Source of the DNA: an archaeon
GTDB lineage: Archaea > Thermoproteota > Nitrososphaeria_A > Caldarchaeales > Wolframiiraptoraceae
Assembly (NCBI GenBank): GCA_029258815.1
Contig: JAPDJZ010000034.1
Coordinates: 1-9,320 of the forward strand
Reading direction: 5' to 3'
DNA length: 9,320 bases
Under the pieces are notes generated by a model. That model was not told where the DNA came from and ran no database searches. It worked only from the letters and a program-made list of their open reading frames with translations. Positions 1 through 4,731 of this stretch are shown here, one piece after another (positions within the stretch are counted from its first letter, which is position 1; the number at the start of each line of letters is the position of its first letter). Made by a program: the position numbers and the translations under genes.

Positions 1-255
1 TTGTCTAATTATTCCCGGGCAATCGATGATCTCTATTGGGATGAGCCTGACGCCGTCTATGCACTTGCTGTTCTTAGGGTTGTCTTTGACTCCGAGTTCT
101 CGGCACACGCAATTTATCCTCAGGTAGGTTATCCCCCGATTCGGCTTAATGGTCGTAAATGGATATGCCGCGATCTCGACGGGGGCCAACGTCATGGCAG
201 CGAACATCGTGCTCTTTCCCACATTCGGCTTACCGACTATACCAGCTAACTCCAT
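1..255 (-). CDS. ychF: YchF/OLA1-type GTPase, N-terminal part (runs off left edge)
   Basis: Reading the minus strand from an ATG at 255-253 gives 85 codons open to the window edge. The protein begins MELAGIVGKPNVGKSTMF, with the G1 P-loop (GKPNVGKST, residues 8-16). The switch I stretch YPFTTIKPN (about 31-39) and a G3 DxxG element (DCPG, about 79-82) follow. The order APVEIAAYPFTTIKPN, then a CVC...LGVKDNPKN segment, is typical of archaeal YchF-family P-loop NTPases of the OBG superfamily, which bind ribosomes and hydrolyse ATP or GTP. The coiled-coil and TGS domains would lie outside the window. A TATA-like box centred about 26 bases before the ATG, with no clear Shine-Dalgarno sequence, suggests a leaderless transcript. 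The G3 sequence DCPGII differs from the commoner DVAGLV. The family call is secure; the exact subfamily is less so because only the first domain is visible. Confidence 0.85.
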   Translation of the reverse strand, partial: MELAGIVGKPNVGKSTMFAAMTLAPVEIAAYPFTTIKPNRGITYLRINCVCRELGVKDNPKNSKCIDGVRLIPIEIIDCPGIIRQ

Positions 256-277
256 CCGGAGATACAGGTTTCAGAAT

Positions 278-286
278 CTTTAAAAC
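278..286 (-). promoter_or_regulatory. TATA-like promoter box for ychF
   Basis: On the minus strand this reads GTTTTAAAG, an A/T-only core 23-31 bases before the ychF ATG at 255. That is the distance expected between an archaeal TATA box and a transcription start, so the start of transcription would fall at or next to the ATG. This fits a leaderless mRNA. It is a sequence-pattern inference only. Confidence 0.5.
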
Positions 287-381
287 GGTTACCGCGACCG
301 CGCTCGACTGCGTATTACGTCAATTCTCCGCAAAAATAAACAAATTATATCCGAACAGGCGTGAAAATACAAAAAATCAAT

Positions 382-388
382 CTTTAAG
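382..388 (+). promoter_or_regulatory. TATA-like promoter box for ferredoxin gene
   Basis: CTTTAAG preceded by a purine-rich AAAAAATCAA tract (371-380) that could serve as a BRE. It is centred about 34 bases before the ATG at 420, implying a leader of fewer than 10 bases. Pattern-based inference. Confidence 0.45.
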
Positions 389-419
389 TCCTGCTTTTTC
401 GGCGAAAATACGATGGCAT

Positions 420-644
420 ATGGTTCGAGTGAGAATTGATAAGGATGCTTGTATAGGTGGCGGAGCTTGCTGGGCTTTGGCGCCGAACTTCTTCGAGCAG
501 AACCCCGATGACGGGAAGTCTCAGATAGTCGAGCAGTATAGGGCCGGAGACCCGACGGTCGGGAACGCCCCGGACGAGCTGCTCAATGATATCAAGAGCG
601 CTGCCGAGGGATGCCCGGTCGGCGCCATCAAGATAGAGGAGTAA
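420..644 (+). CDS. Small ferredoxin with three cluster cysteines (probably [3Fe-4S] type)
   Basis: A 74-residue acidic protein from an ATG at 420. The same frame is open upstream to 159, but that stretch is non-coding in character and antisense to ychF, so the short start is chosen. The cluster motif is CIGGGAC (residues 11-17) followed by GCPVGAI (64-70), giving Cys11, Cys17 and Cys65. The position that normally holds the second cysteine of CxxCxxC is Gly14. The middle segment ALAPNFFEQNPDDGKSQIV matches the single-cluster ferredoxin fold also seen in actinobacterial P450-partner ferredoxins, where loss of this cysteine gives a [3Fe-4S] cluster. The role is cytoplasmic electron transfer; the partner enzyme is not encoded nearby. 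It stands alone with its own promoter and ends 8 bases from the convergent rpl15e. The family is secure; the cluster type is inferred from the missing cysteine. Confidence 0.82.
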   Translation: MVRVRIDKDACIGGGACWALAPNFFEQNPDDGKSQIVEQYRAGDPTVGNAPDELLNDIKSAAEGCPVGAIKIEE

Positions 645-652
645 GCTATCCG

Positions 653-1159
653 TTAACCCTCCTCTTTCTTTTCCTTTCTAGCGAGCTTTTTCCTAACCCT
701 CCTTAGGAGCGGGTCTGGAAGCTTTATCTCCTCATCGTTTAAGATCGAGGGGTGATACGGGTCGACCATTATCACCTCGAACCACTTATACATCCCGTCC
801 TCGGCTATCCAATACGCCCCGAGCGGATGAAGGTTCGGGTATCTTTTCTCCGCGTGCTGGATCGCCTCCTCCATCATCGAGACGTTAACCTTATGCTTCA
901 CGACCCCGAGGGCCTTCGGCCTCCTCCCGGCCCTAGGCCTAGGCTTCCGGAATCCGCCCCTCCTAACCCTAACCCTCAGGACTACGAATCCCTGCTTCGC
1001 CTTATAGCCCAGCTTCCTAGCCTTATCCAGCCTCAGGGGCTTCTCGACCCTAACTACGGCGGGCTGCCTCCTCCACCTAATCAGCCTCTCCTTGATCAAG
1101 CTTCGAAGCTCCTCGGGCTTCTCCCGCCAGAGCTCCTCGAGCTTCGTGTAGAGCCCCAT
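653..1159 (-). CDS. rpl15e: 50S ribosomal protein L15e (eL15), short C-terminal form
   Basis: The protein starts MGLYTKLEELWREKPEELRS from the ATG at 1159 (168 residues). A GTG at 1177 is in frame 6 codons upstream, but the MGLY start matches the family and has a GGAG-AAGG purine tract before it. The family signature is the basic block at residues 30-69, including RRQPAVVRV and KLGYKAKQGF, then GRRPKALGV (78-86) and YKWFEVIMVDPYHPSI (124-139). eL15 is an archaeal/eukaryotic large-subunit protein buried in 23S rRNA. The tail after HPSI is short and charged, and it lacks the HRGRVFRGLTSAGKK-type extension found in many archaeal eL15 proteins. In many archaea this gene heads the RNase P/exosome superoperon; here it faces away from it across a 100-base divergent promoter region. 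Confidence 0.93.
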   Translation of the reverse strand: MGLYTKLEELWREKPEELRSLIKERLIRWRRQPAVVRVEKPLRLDKARKLGYKAKQGFVVLRVRVRRGGFRKPRPRAGRRPKALGVVKHKVNVSMMEEAIQHAEKRYPNLHPLGAYWIAEDGMYKWFEVIMVDPYHPSILNDEEIKLPDPLLRRVRKKLARKEKKEEG

Positions 1160-1192
1160 GCGCCCTTCTCCATCCACGGCAGGCCGAGCCAG

Positions 1193-1199
1193 AATTTAA
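1193..1199 (-). promoter_or_regulatory. TATA-like promoter box for rpl15e
   Basis: Minus-strand TTAAATT, centred about 37 bases before the ATG at 1159. It leaves a leader of roughly 10 bases that holds the GGAGAAGG ribosome-binding sequence. The position supports the 1159 start over the GTG at 1177. Confidence 0.45.
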
Positions 1200-1221
1200 C
1201 CCTTGATGGGGGCCGCGAATC

Positions 1222-1230
1222 CTTTTAAAC
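1222..1230 (+). promoter_or_regulatory. TATA-like promoter box for the dcd-RNase P operon
   Basis: CTTTTAAAC, centred about 35 bases before the dcd ATG at 1261. A GAGGGG Shine-Dalgarno sequence lies at 1251-1256. This would drive dcd and, by read-through across very short gaps, the four downstream ORFs. Confidence 0.5.
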
Positions 1231-1260
1231 AGTCTCCTAAGCCTATCCGCGAGGGGCTCC

Positions 1261-1773
1261 ATGATCCTATCCGATCGGGATATCAGGGAGTTCATGAGGC
1301 TCGGGAAGATCAGGTTCGAGCCCGAGATCTCGGAGGATCAGATAGGCCCGGGATCCGTCGATCTAACCCTCTCCAGTAGATTCTGGAGGCTTAAGGAGGG
1401 GGTTAAGCTTATCGACTTGGCGGGGATGGGGTTCGAGGACGTCGTCGAGGAGTTCGTGGCCGAGGAGGTGATTCTCCCCCCACATGGCTTGATAATCGGG
1501 ATGACGAGGGAGAAGGTCTACATCGACGAGGATCTCTGCGGATGGCTCGAGGGGAGGAGCAGATACGCTAGGATGGGCCTCGCGATCCACTCCGCGAGCG
1601 GCTTCATCCAGCCCGGATCCTATAACCATCAAGTCTTGGAGATCTCGAATCTCACGCCATATCCCATGAAGCTTAAGGCCGGGATGAGGATAGTTCAAGT
1701 AATCTTCGAGCTTTCGAGAAGCAGAACCACCAAGCCCTATCGCGTTCATGGAGCCGTGGCTAAAGATCAGTAG
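1261..1773 (+). CDS. dcd: dCTP deaminase family protein (Dcd; possibly dUTPase-like)
   Basis: A 170-residue protein starting MILSDRDIREFMRLGKIRFE, a typical Dcd N-terminus. Family marks are IGPGSVDLTLS (28-38), LEGRSRYARMGLAIH (96-110), SGFIQPGSYNHQVLEISN (113-130) and the glycine/glutamine turn KAGMRIVQVIFE (139-150). Glu127 in VLE occupies the place of the catalytic glutamate of the Dcd/DUT trimer fold, and Arg99-Ser100 contact phosphates in relatives. The expected reaction is deamination of dCTP to dUTP, feeding thymidylate synthesis. Some archaeal members also hydrolyse dUTP, and sequence alone does not settle which activity is present. Length is normal. GAGGGG precedes the ATG by 4 bases. 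It is the first gene of a rightward operon, with 23 bases to the next ORF; the link to RNase P genes is probably positional, not functional. Confidence 0.83.
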   Translation: MILSDRDIREFMRLGKIRFEPEISEDQIGPGSVDLTLSSRFWRLKEGVKLIDLAGMGFEDVVEEFVAEEVILPPHGLIIGMTREKVYIDEDLCGWLEGRSRYARMGLAIHSASGFIQPGSYNHQVLEISNLTPYPMKLKAGMRIVQVIFELSRSRTTKPYRVHGAVAKDQ

Positions 1774-1796
1774 GACGAGGGGGTGACTGCCCGAGG

Positions 1797-2252
1797 TTGC
1801 CCAGGGTTGAGAAGCTCGTAATTCAGGTTCTCTGCTACGCGACCGAGGATCCGAAGAAGGTTCTCAAGGCGGTTGAGAACGTTCTGGGAGCCGACGCCGC
1901 GAGGAAGATGTCCATGTCCTCCGAGAGGCTCGAGGGATACTACGGAGATCCGATAACCCTGATGAGGATCTTCCTCCTCGATCGAGAGCTATGCGAGAAA
2001 GCCCTCCTAAGAATATTCTCGAGTCTCTCGAGCTCCGAGCGGGATGAGCTTTGGCGCGATAGATCCAAGCTCGGGAGGCACGGCGGGAAGCTTTACATAA
2101 GGCTGGATAAGCAGGAGGCCTTCCTGGGGAGGATAAGGCCGTCCGATAAGGATCCTATAAGGATCGTCGTCGAGCTGAGGGGGGACGTTAAAGCGCTTAG
2201 GAAGATGCTTGAAGAGAAGCTTCAGGCCATGCGGGCTGAGGAGGGGTCATGA
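1797..2252 (+). CDS. COG1325 RNA-binding protein, exosome-associated family
   Basis: A 151-residue protein with a TTG start at 1797. The extended Shine-Dalgarno GAGGGGGTGA (1777-1786) lies 10 bases upstream. Visible family features are ATEDPKKVLKAVENVL (15-30), the loop EGYYGDPITLM (46-56) and the strongly conserved LYIRLDKQEAFLG (99-111) followed by SDKDPIRIVVEL (116-127). This is the archaeal COG1325 family (dsRBD-like fold), encoded with exosome and RNase P genes in the archaeal superoperon and predicted to bind RNA. Its biochemical role is not well defined. The stop overlaps the next ATG by the tetranucleotide ATGA (2249-2252), so translation of the pair is probably coupled. The placement directly before the RNase P genes supports the call. 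Confidence 0.86.
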   Translation: MPRVEKLVIQVLCYATEDPKKVLKAVENVLGADAARKMSMSSERLEGYYGDPITLMRIFLLDRELCEKALLRIFSSLSSSERDELWRDRSKLGRHGGKLYIRLDKQEAFLGRIRPSDKDPIRIVVELRGDVKALRKMLEEKLQAMRAEEGS

Positions 2253-2503
2253 GGAAGTATATCGACTTCTGGGTTAGAGCGGAAAGCTTTGAGAACGCCG
2301 CGAGCCTCCTCGAGAAGCTCCGGGAGCTGGGATTTTCATCCGCCGTGATGGAGCTTAATGGCGAGGCATCCGAGAGGTTCGATGAGCTTAGGAAGCGGGG
2401 TGAGGAGATCGGCGTAGAAGTTTATCGGAAGCTCGTCTTCAAGCCGAGCGGCAGGAAGGATCTCCTAAAAAACCTTAGAATAATCGAGGGAAACACGAGG
2501 TGA
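2249..2503 (+). CDS. rnp3: RNase P protein component 3 (Rpp30), N-terminal half of a split gene
   Basis: An 84-residue ORF that on its own would look hypothetical. It has the opening of the PHP/TIM-barrel Rpp30 fold: strand YIDFWVRAESFENA (4-17), helix LLEKLRELGFSSAVMEL (20-36), a second helix to GEEIGVEVYRKLVF (51-64), then PSGRKDLLKNLRII (66-79). The conventional family protein continues from this point into the sequence of the next ORF, so the two together (84 + 141 residues) give the normal size for archaeal Rpp30 with nothing missing or duplicated. The frame ends at tandem stops TGA-TAA (2501-2506). Rpp30 is a protein subunit of archaeal RNase P, pairing with Pop5 to help the RNA cleave tRNA 5' leaders. 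Either this is a true two-piece protein or a single-base change has broken the gene. Confidence 0.8.
   Translation: MRKYIDFWVRAESFENAASLLEKLRELGFSSAVMELNGEASERFDELRKRGEEIGVEVYRKLVFKPSGRKDLLKNLRIIEGNTR
2486..2490 (+). promoter_or_regulatory. Ribosome-binding site for the C-terminal Rpp30 ORF
   Basis: GAGGG lies 9 bases before the GTG at 2500, inside the last codons of the N-terminal Rpp30 ORF. A second weak GAGG (2497-2500) overlaps the start. This is the spacing expected for an internal initiation site and argues that the second half is translated independently or by re-initiation after the TGA at 2501-2503. Confidence 0.5.
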
Positions 2504-2925
2504 TAACCGTCTTCTGCGAAAGCCTCGAGGCCGCGCTCGTGGCGGCGAGAGATTCCCGGGTCGATAGCCTAGTGATCCCGCCTAAGCCGGGCTTCAGATT
2601 CGATAAGGGCGTCGCCGCGCTCCTCAAAAACTACGTCGAGCTACCCTTCAGCAGCTACCTAGAGAACAAGCTCGAATTCCTCGAAACCGCTATCAGGATA
2701 CTCGAGTTTCTCGGAAGGAGGACGGGGATAATAGTTTCCTCCGCGGCGTCTGACATATTAGACCTTAGAGGGCCTAGGGAGCTGGCCTCAATCCTCCAGG
2801 TTCTAGGACTTCCCCAAGAGGAGGCTCTCGACTCCGTTTCGAAGATCCCCGAATCCATCATCAACCGCAACCTCCTCAAGCTCTCGAAAAACTACGTCGA
2901 GAGGGGGGTCTTGAAGATTGGCTAG
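2500..2925 (+). CDS. rnp3: RNase P protein component 3 (Rpp30), C-terminal half of a split gene
   Basis: A 141-residue ORF starting at GTG 2500, which overlaps the stop of the N-terminal half (GTGA). It begins at a beta strand, ITVFCESLEAALVAA (2-16), followed by ARDSRVDSLVIPP (16-28). It carries the most conserved Rpp30 block, IIVSSAASDILDLRGPREL (77-95), then VLGLPQEEALDSVSKIPESI (101-120) and the family-typical NLLKLSKNYVERGV end. This is clearly the C-terminal two thirds of the RNase P Rpp30 barrel. The reading frame is the -1 frame relative to the first half and opens only from 2479, after a TAG at 2476-2478. Its stop overlaps the Pop5 start by 8 bases, so all four ORFs from 1797 to 3259 are chained. 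It would have to associate with the 84-residue piece to form a complete subunit. Confidence 0.88.
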   Translation: MITVFCESLEAALVAARDSRVDSLVIPPKPGFRFDKGVAALLKNYVELPFSSYLENKLEFLETAIRILEFLGRRTGIIVSSAASDILDLRGPRELASILQVLGLPQEEALDSVSKIPESIINRNLLKLSKNYVERGVLKIG

Positions 2926-3259
2926 GAGACCGAAGCGGAGATATCTCGCGGTCTACGCGGAGCCCAAGGCCGATCCGGAGGACATCGCTCGGGCGATAAA
3001 ATCGGCCTATGAAGAGCTTTTCGGGAAGCTCGGCCTAGCATCCGCTATGCTTAGGCCCGTTAGGAGCTATCCGGATAAGGGCGTCGCGATAATTAGGTGC
3101 TCGCTTGAATCCCTGCCGAAGACGATACTGGCAATAGCGTCCGTAACCAGGATCGGGGAGAAGCGGGCGGCGCTGAGAATCCTATCCGTGAGCGGGACGA
3201 TGAGAAGCCTCAGGGATAGGCTTGAAGGGGAGAATTCCTTGAGGAGGGTGGGTCGCTAG
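2918..3259 (+). CDS. rnp2: RNase P protein component 2 (Pop5)
   Basis: A 113-residue basic protein with a TTG start at 2918 overlapping the end of the Rpp30 ORF by 8 bases. The start sits in GATTGGCTAGG, with the GAGGGGGG tract at 2900-2907 ten bases upstream as ribosome-binding site. Family features are KRRYLAVYAEP (6-16), a helical region DIARAIKSAYEELFGKLGLA (22-41), GVAIIRCSLESLPKTILA (55-72) and the signature VTRIGEKRAALRILSVSGTM (76-95). Pop5 has an RRM-like fold and binds the catalytic domain of RNase P RNA as a pair with Rpp30. The direct linkage to both Rpp30 pieces matches the archaeal superoperon. The stop codon interlocks with that of convergent tatC in a shared CTAG. Confidence 0.93.
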   Translation: MARRPKRRYLAVYAEPKADPEDIARAIKSAYEELFGKLGLASAMLRPVRSYPDKGVAIIRCSLESLPKTILAIASVTRIGEKRAALRILSVSGTMRSLRDRLEGENSLRRVGR

Positions 3260-4176
3260 ATCTGGGATCTCTTACAGTAGGGGCAGAATATTCTCCCTCC
3301 TAGGGGCTTTCCGCAGAACCTACATCTATCCGTTGGGATTTCCACCTCTTCGACTTCCTCCTCCTTCTCCCTCCTCTTCTCATATCTTTTGGCTACGAGT
3401 ATTCCCCCTTCGAGCAATCCGACGAATACGCCGAGGAGTATTAGGTTCGTGAACATTCCCCCGTCCGGAGTTATAATCGCCGCGACGATGTACATGGCTC
3501 CGTAAATCCACTTCCGGTTCCTCTCGACAGACCTCGTGCTTATCAGACCTACCCTGACTAGGAGGACTAGGATCACCGGGGTCGTGAAGACTACTCCCGT
3601 GGCCAAGGTTACTACGAGGATCGTCGTGTAGAAGTCCATTATTGTGATCCCGGGCAGGGTTACGCCGGTGTAGGGGAAGAAGATGAGCATGGCCTTGAAG
3701 GTGAAGGGGGTTATGACGTAGAGGCCGAAGCCGAGGCCGGCCGCGAAGAGCCCTAGGAACGCCGCGAGGAATGGGTAGATCATCCTGCGCTCGTGGGGGT
3801 AGAGGGCTGGGTCGATATACTTGAAGATCTCGTATCCGACGACTGGGCTGCTGAAGATGAGCGCGAAGATCAGAGCGGCGATGAAGTATACCTCGAGGGG
3901 GGCGGTTATGGTCCCGGCGAAGAGCTCCAGCGCCTGCGGCCTCACCATGGAGTTTATCCAGTCTAGGATGAGGGAGACGAGGGGCTTATACATGTAGAGA
4001 AGCTCCTCGGGCGAGGTCAGCTGACCCGGGAATACGAGCAAGAGGATTGTGAGGACGCCGATAGTAATTAAGCAAACCTTCAGCCTATACTTAAGCTCCA
4101 TCAGGTGCTCGAGCAGCGTCATCTCCTTCATGTTCCTAGGCTTTTCGGGCTCACCCTCGGCCACGGCCTCCACCAC
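3256..4176 (-). CDS. tatC: Sec-independent translocase TatC with C-terminal zinc ribbon
   Basis: A 306-residue polytopic membrane protein. The N-terminal TatC element LLEHLMELKYRL (21-32) precedes six hydrophobic segments at roughly 33-49, 95-112, 134-156, 183-209, 224-236 and 243-263. The loop SPVVGYEIFKYIDPALYPHERR (110-131) is the hallmark cytoplasmic signal-peptide-binding loop, including the Glu-Arg-Arg. TatC receives twin-arginine signal peptides and recruits TatA to export folded proteins. After a charged linker (265-279) comes a cytoplasmic zinc ribbon: Cys285, Cys288, Cys298 and Cys301 (CRFCGK...FCPYC). That module is not part of the core family. The start is uncertain: GTG at 4176 touches AAGGAG, GTG at 4173 follows, and ATGs at 4131 and 4122 would also keep the LLEHL motif. 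A TATA-like box 30 bases before 4176 favours the long form. Confidence 0.95.
   Translation of the reverse strand: MVEAVAEGEPEKPRNMKEMTLLEHLMELKYRLKVCLITIGVLTILLLVFPGQLTSPEELLYMYKPLVSLILDWINSMVRPQALELFAGTITAPLEVYFIAALIFALIFSSPVVGYEIFKYIDPALYPHERRMIYPFLAAFLGLFAAGLGFGLYVITPFTFKAMLIFFPYTGVTLPGITIMDFYTTILVVTLATGVVFTTPVILVLLVRVGLISTRSVERNRKWIYGAMYIVAAIITPDGGMFTNLILLGVFVGLLEGGILVAKRYEKRREKEEEVEEVEIPTDRCRFCGKPLGGRIFCPYCKRSQI
3274..3324 (-). other. Zinc-ribbon coding segment at the TatC C-terminus
   Basis: Encodes residues 285-301 of TatC, with CxxC spaced nine residues from a second CxxC. The pattern C-x2-C-G-K-P-x-G...C-P-x-C is that of small archaeal zinc ribbons (zf-ribbon type). It is preceded by a Glu/Lys-rich linker that places it outside the last membrane helix, on the cytoplasmic side by TatC topology. 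Metal binding is inferred from the four cysteines. Confidence 0.8.
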
Positions 4177-4296
4177 TCCTTAATCTGAAACCATAATCTT
4201 ACCTAAAAACCCCATTCTCCTGAAGGAATATCTCGCGCTTAAAAATGCTTGGAGATAGTTGAGCCGATTAATTTCCCGTCTTCTAGGGCTCTCAGC
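4177..4296 (-). promoter_or_regulatory. Intergenic region with TATA-like boxes before tatC
   Basis: This 120-base gap between tatA and tatC contains two minus-strand candidate TATA elements. One is GTTTTTAGGT (4210-4201), centred about 30 bases before the GTG at 4176. The other is ATTTTTAAGC (4246-4237), about 65 bases before it. tatC is therefore likely to have its own promoter and not to depend only on read-through from tatA. No hairpin-T-tract terminator or small RNA is evident. Confidence 0.4.
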
Positions 4297-4623
4297 CTAT
4301 TTCTTCTTGCTAAGCTTTAGAATCTCCTCGGCTATCTGATCCCTAGTCTTCCCCTCGGTCTTTATCCCGAGCTCCTTGGCGAGCTGTAGAAGCTTGTCGT
4401 CGATCTCCTTCAGCTCGGAGGTTGCTGAGGATACGGTTTCGGTGATCGGGCGGACCACCTCCTTCACCTCCTCCTCGGCTTTCTCAACCTCCTTAGTAGC
4501 TTTCTTGAACTCCTTCTTCGCCTCTCCGAACGCTCTAGCGATCTTCGGAAGCTGGGATGGGCCCCAGAGCAGGAGAACGACCAAGACGACCGCAACCACG
4601 ATCCACTCGATACCCGTGATCAT
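4297..4623 (-). CDS. tatA: Sec-independent translocase TatA/E with extended C-terminus
   Basis: A 108-residue protein with one N-terminal membrane helix (about 7-20), the short hinge WGPSQLP (20-26) and the amphipathic helix KIARAFGEAKKEFKKATKEV (27-46). This is the standard TatA layout. TatA oligomerises around TatC to form the export passage for folded proteins. A Glu/Lys-rich helix (43-58) leads to a C-terminal unit LLQLAKELGIKTEGKTRDQI (78-97) plus AEEILKLSKKK. That unit is more ordered-looking than the usual TatA tail and resembles a small SAP-like helix-turn-helix. The ATG at 4623 lies 33 bases after a TATA-like element. It is followed by tatC 120 bases downstream on the same strand. 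Only one TatA-like gene is visible here. Confidence 0.93.
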   Translation of the reverse strand: MITGIEWIVVAVVLVVLLLWGPSQLPKIARAFGEAKKEFKKATKEVEKAEEEVKEVVRPITETVSSATSELKEIDDKLLQLAKELGIKTEGKTRDQIAEEILKLSKKK

Positions 4624-4650
4624 TTTTCTCGGAGTCTATTCGAGGAGGCC

Positions 4651-4660
4651 CTCATATAAG
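4651..4660 (-). promoter_or_regulatory. TATA-like promoter box for tatA
   Basis: Minus-strand CTTATATGAG preceded by an A-rich tract (AAGAAAAA) that could act as BRE. It is centred 33 bases before the tatA ATG at 4623. This is one of the best-looking TATA elements in the window. Confidence 0.55.
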
Positions 4661-4700
4661 TTTTTCTTGCGGACATTTTTCCGAAGTCCCTGTTTCAACG

Positions 4701-4709
4701 TTTATTAGA
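4701..4709 (+). promoter_or_regulatory. TATA-like promoter box for rps13
   Basis: TTTATTAGA centred about 28 bases before the rps13 ATG at 4732. It implies a leader of only a few bases, with GGTGGGCG just before the ATG as the possible ribosome-binding sequence. With the tatA box it makes 4624-4731 a divergent promoter region. Confidence 0.5.
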
Positions 4710-4731
4710 TGGGCTGAGTTTCTGGTGGGCG

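Larger units (their letters stand above)
256..419. promoter_or_regulatory. Divergent intergenic region between ychF and ferredoxin gene
   Basis: This 164-base gap is clearly richer in A and T than the surrounding genes. It carries outward-facing TATA-like boxes at both ends (278-286 on minus, 382-388 on plus). I see no tRNA-like fold, no convincing C/D-box pair and no small ORF with archaeal protein character in it. The likely role is a two-way promoter. Confidence 0.5.

Noticed and set aside
159..419. Upstream extension of the ferredoxin frame giving a 161-residue protein.
   Set aside because: The added N-terminus crosses the promoter region and is antisense to ychF, with no recognisable domain. 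The ATG at 420 gives the family-typical 74-residue protein.
964..979. Telomere-like CCTAACCCTAACCCT repeat.
   Set aside because: On the minus strand it is the alternating Arg-Val-Arg-Val codons (AGG GTT) of the conserved eL15 block, so it is coding sequence and too short to be a repeat element.
752..1228. Long open frame on the plus strand opposite rpl15e (158 codons).
   Set aside because: Pro/Leu-rich translation with no family character, fully antisense to a certain ribosomal protein gene. It is a by-product of GC-rich codon bias.
2467..2473. A AAA AAC slippery heptamer in frame near the end of the first Rpp30 ORF, suggesting programmed -1 frameshifting into the second.
   Set aside because: After a -1 slip the next codons are CCT and then TAG at 2476-2478, so the product would stop at once. 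The second frame is open only from 2479, past this site.
4177..4296. Possible C/D-box small RNA in the tatA-tatC gap.
   Set aside because: No RTGATGA and CTGA pair with suitable spacing is present on either strand.
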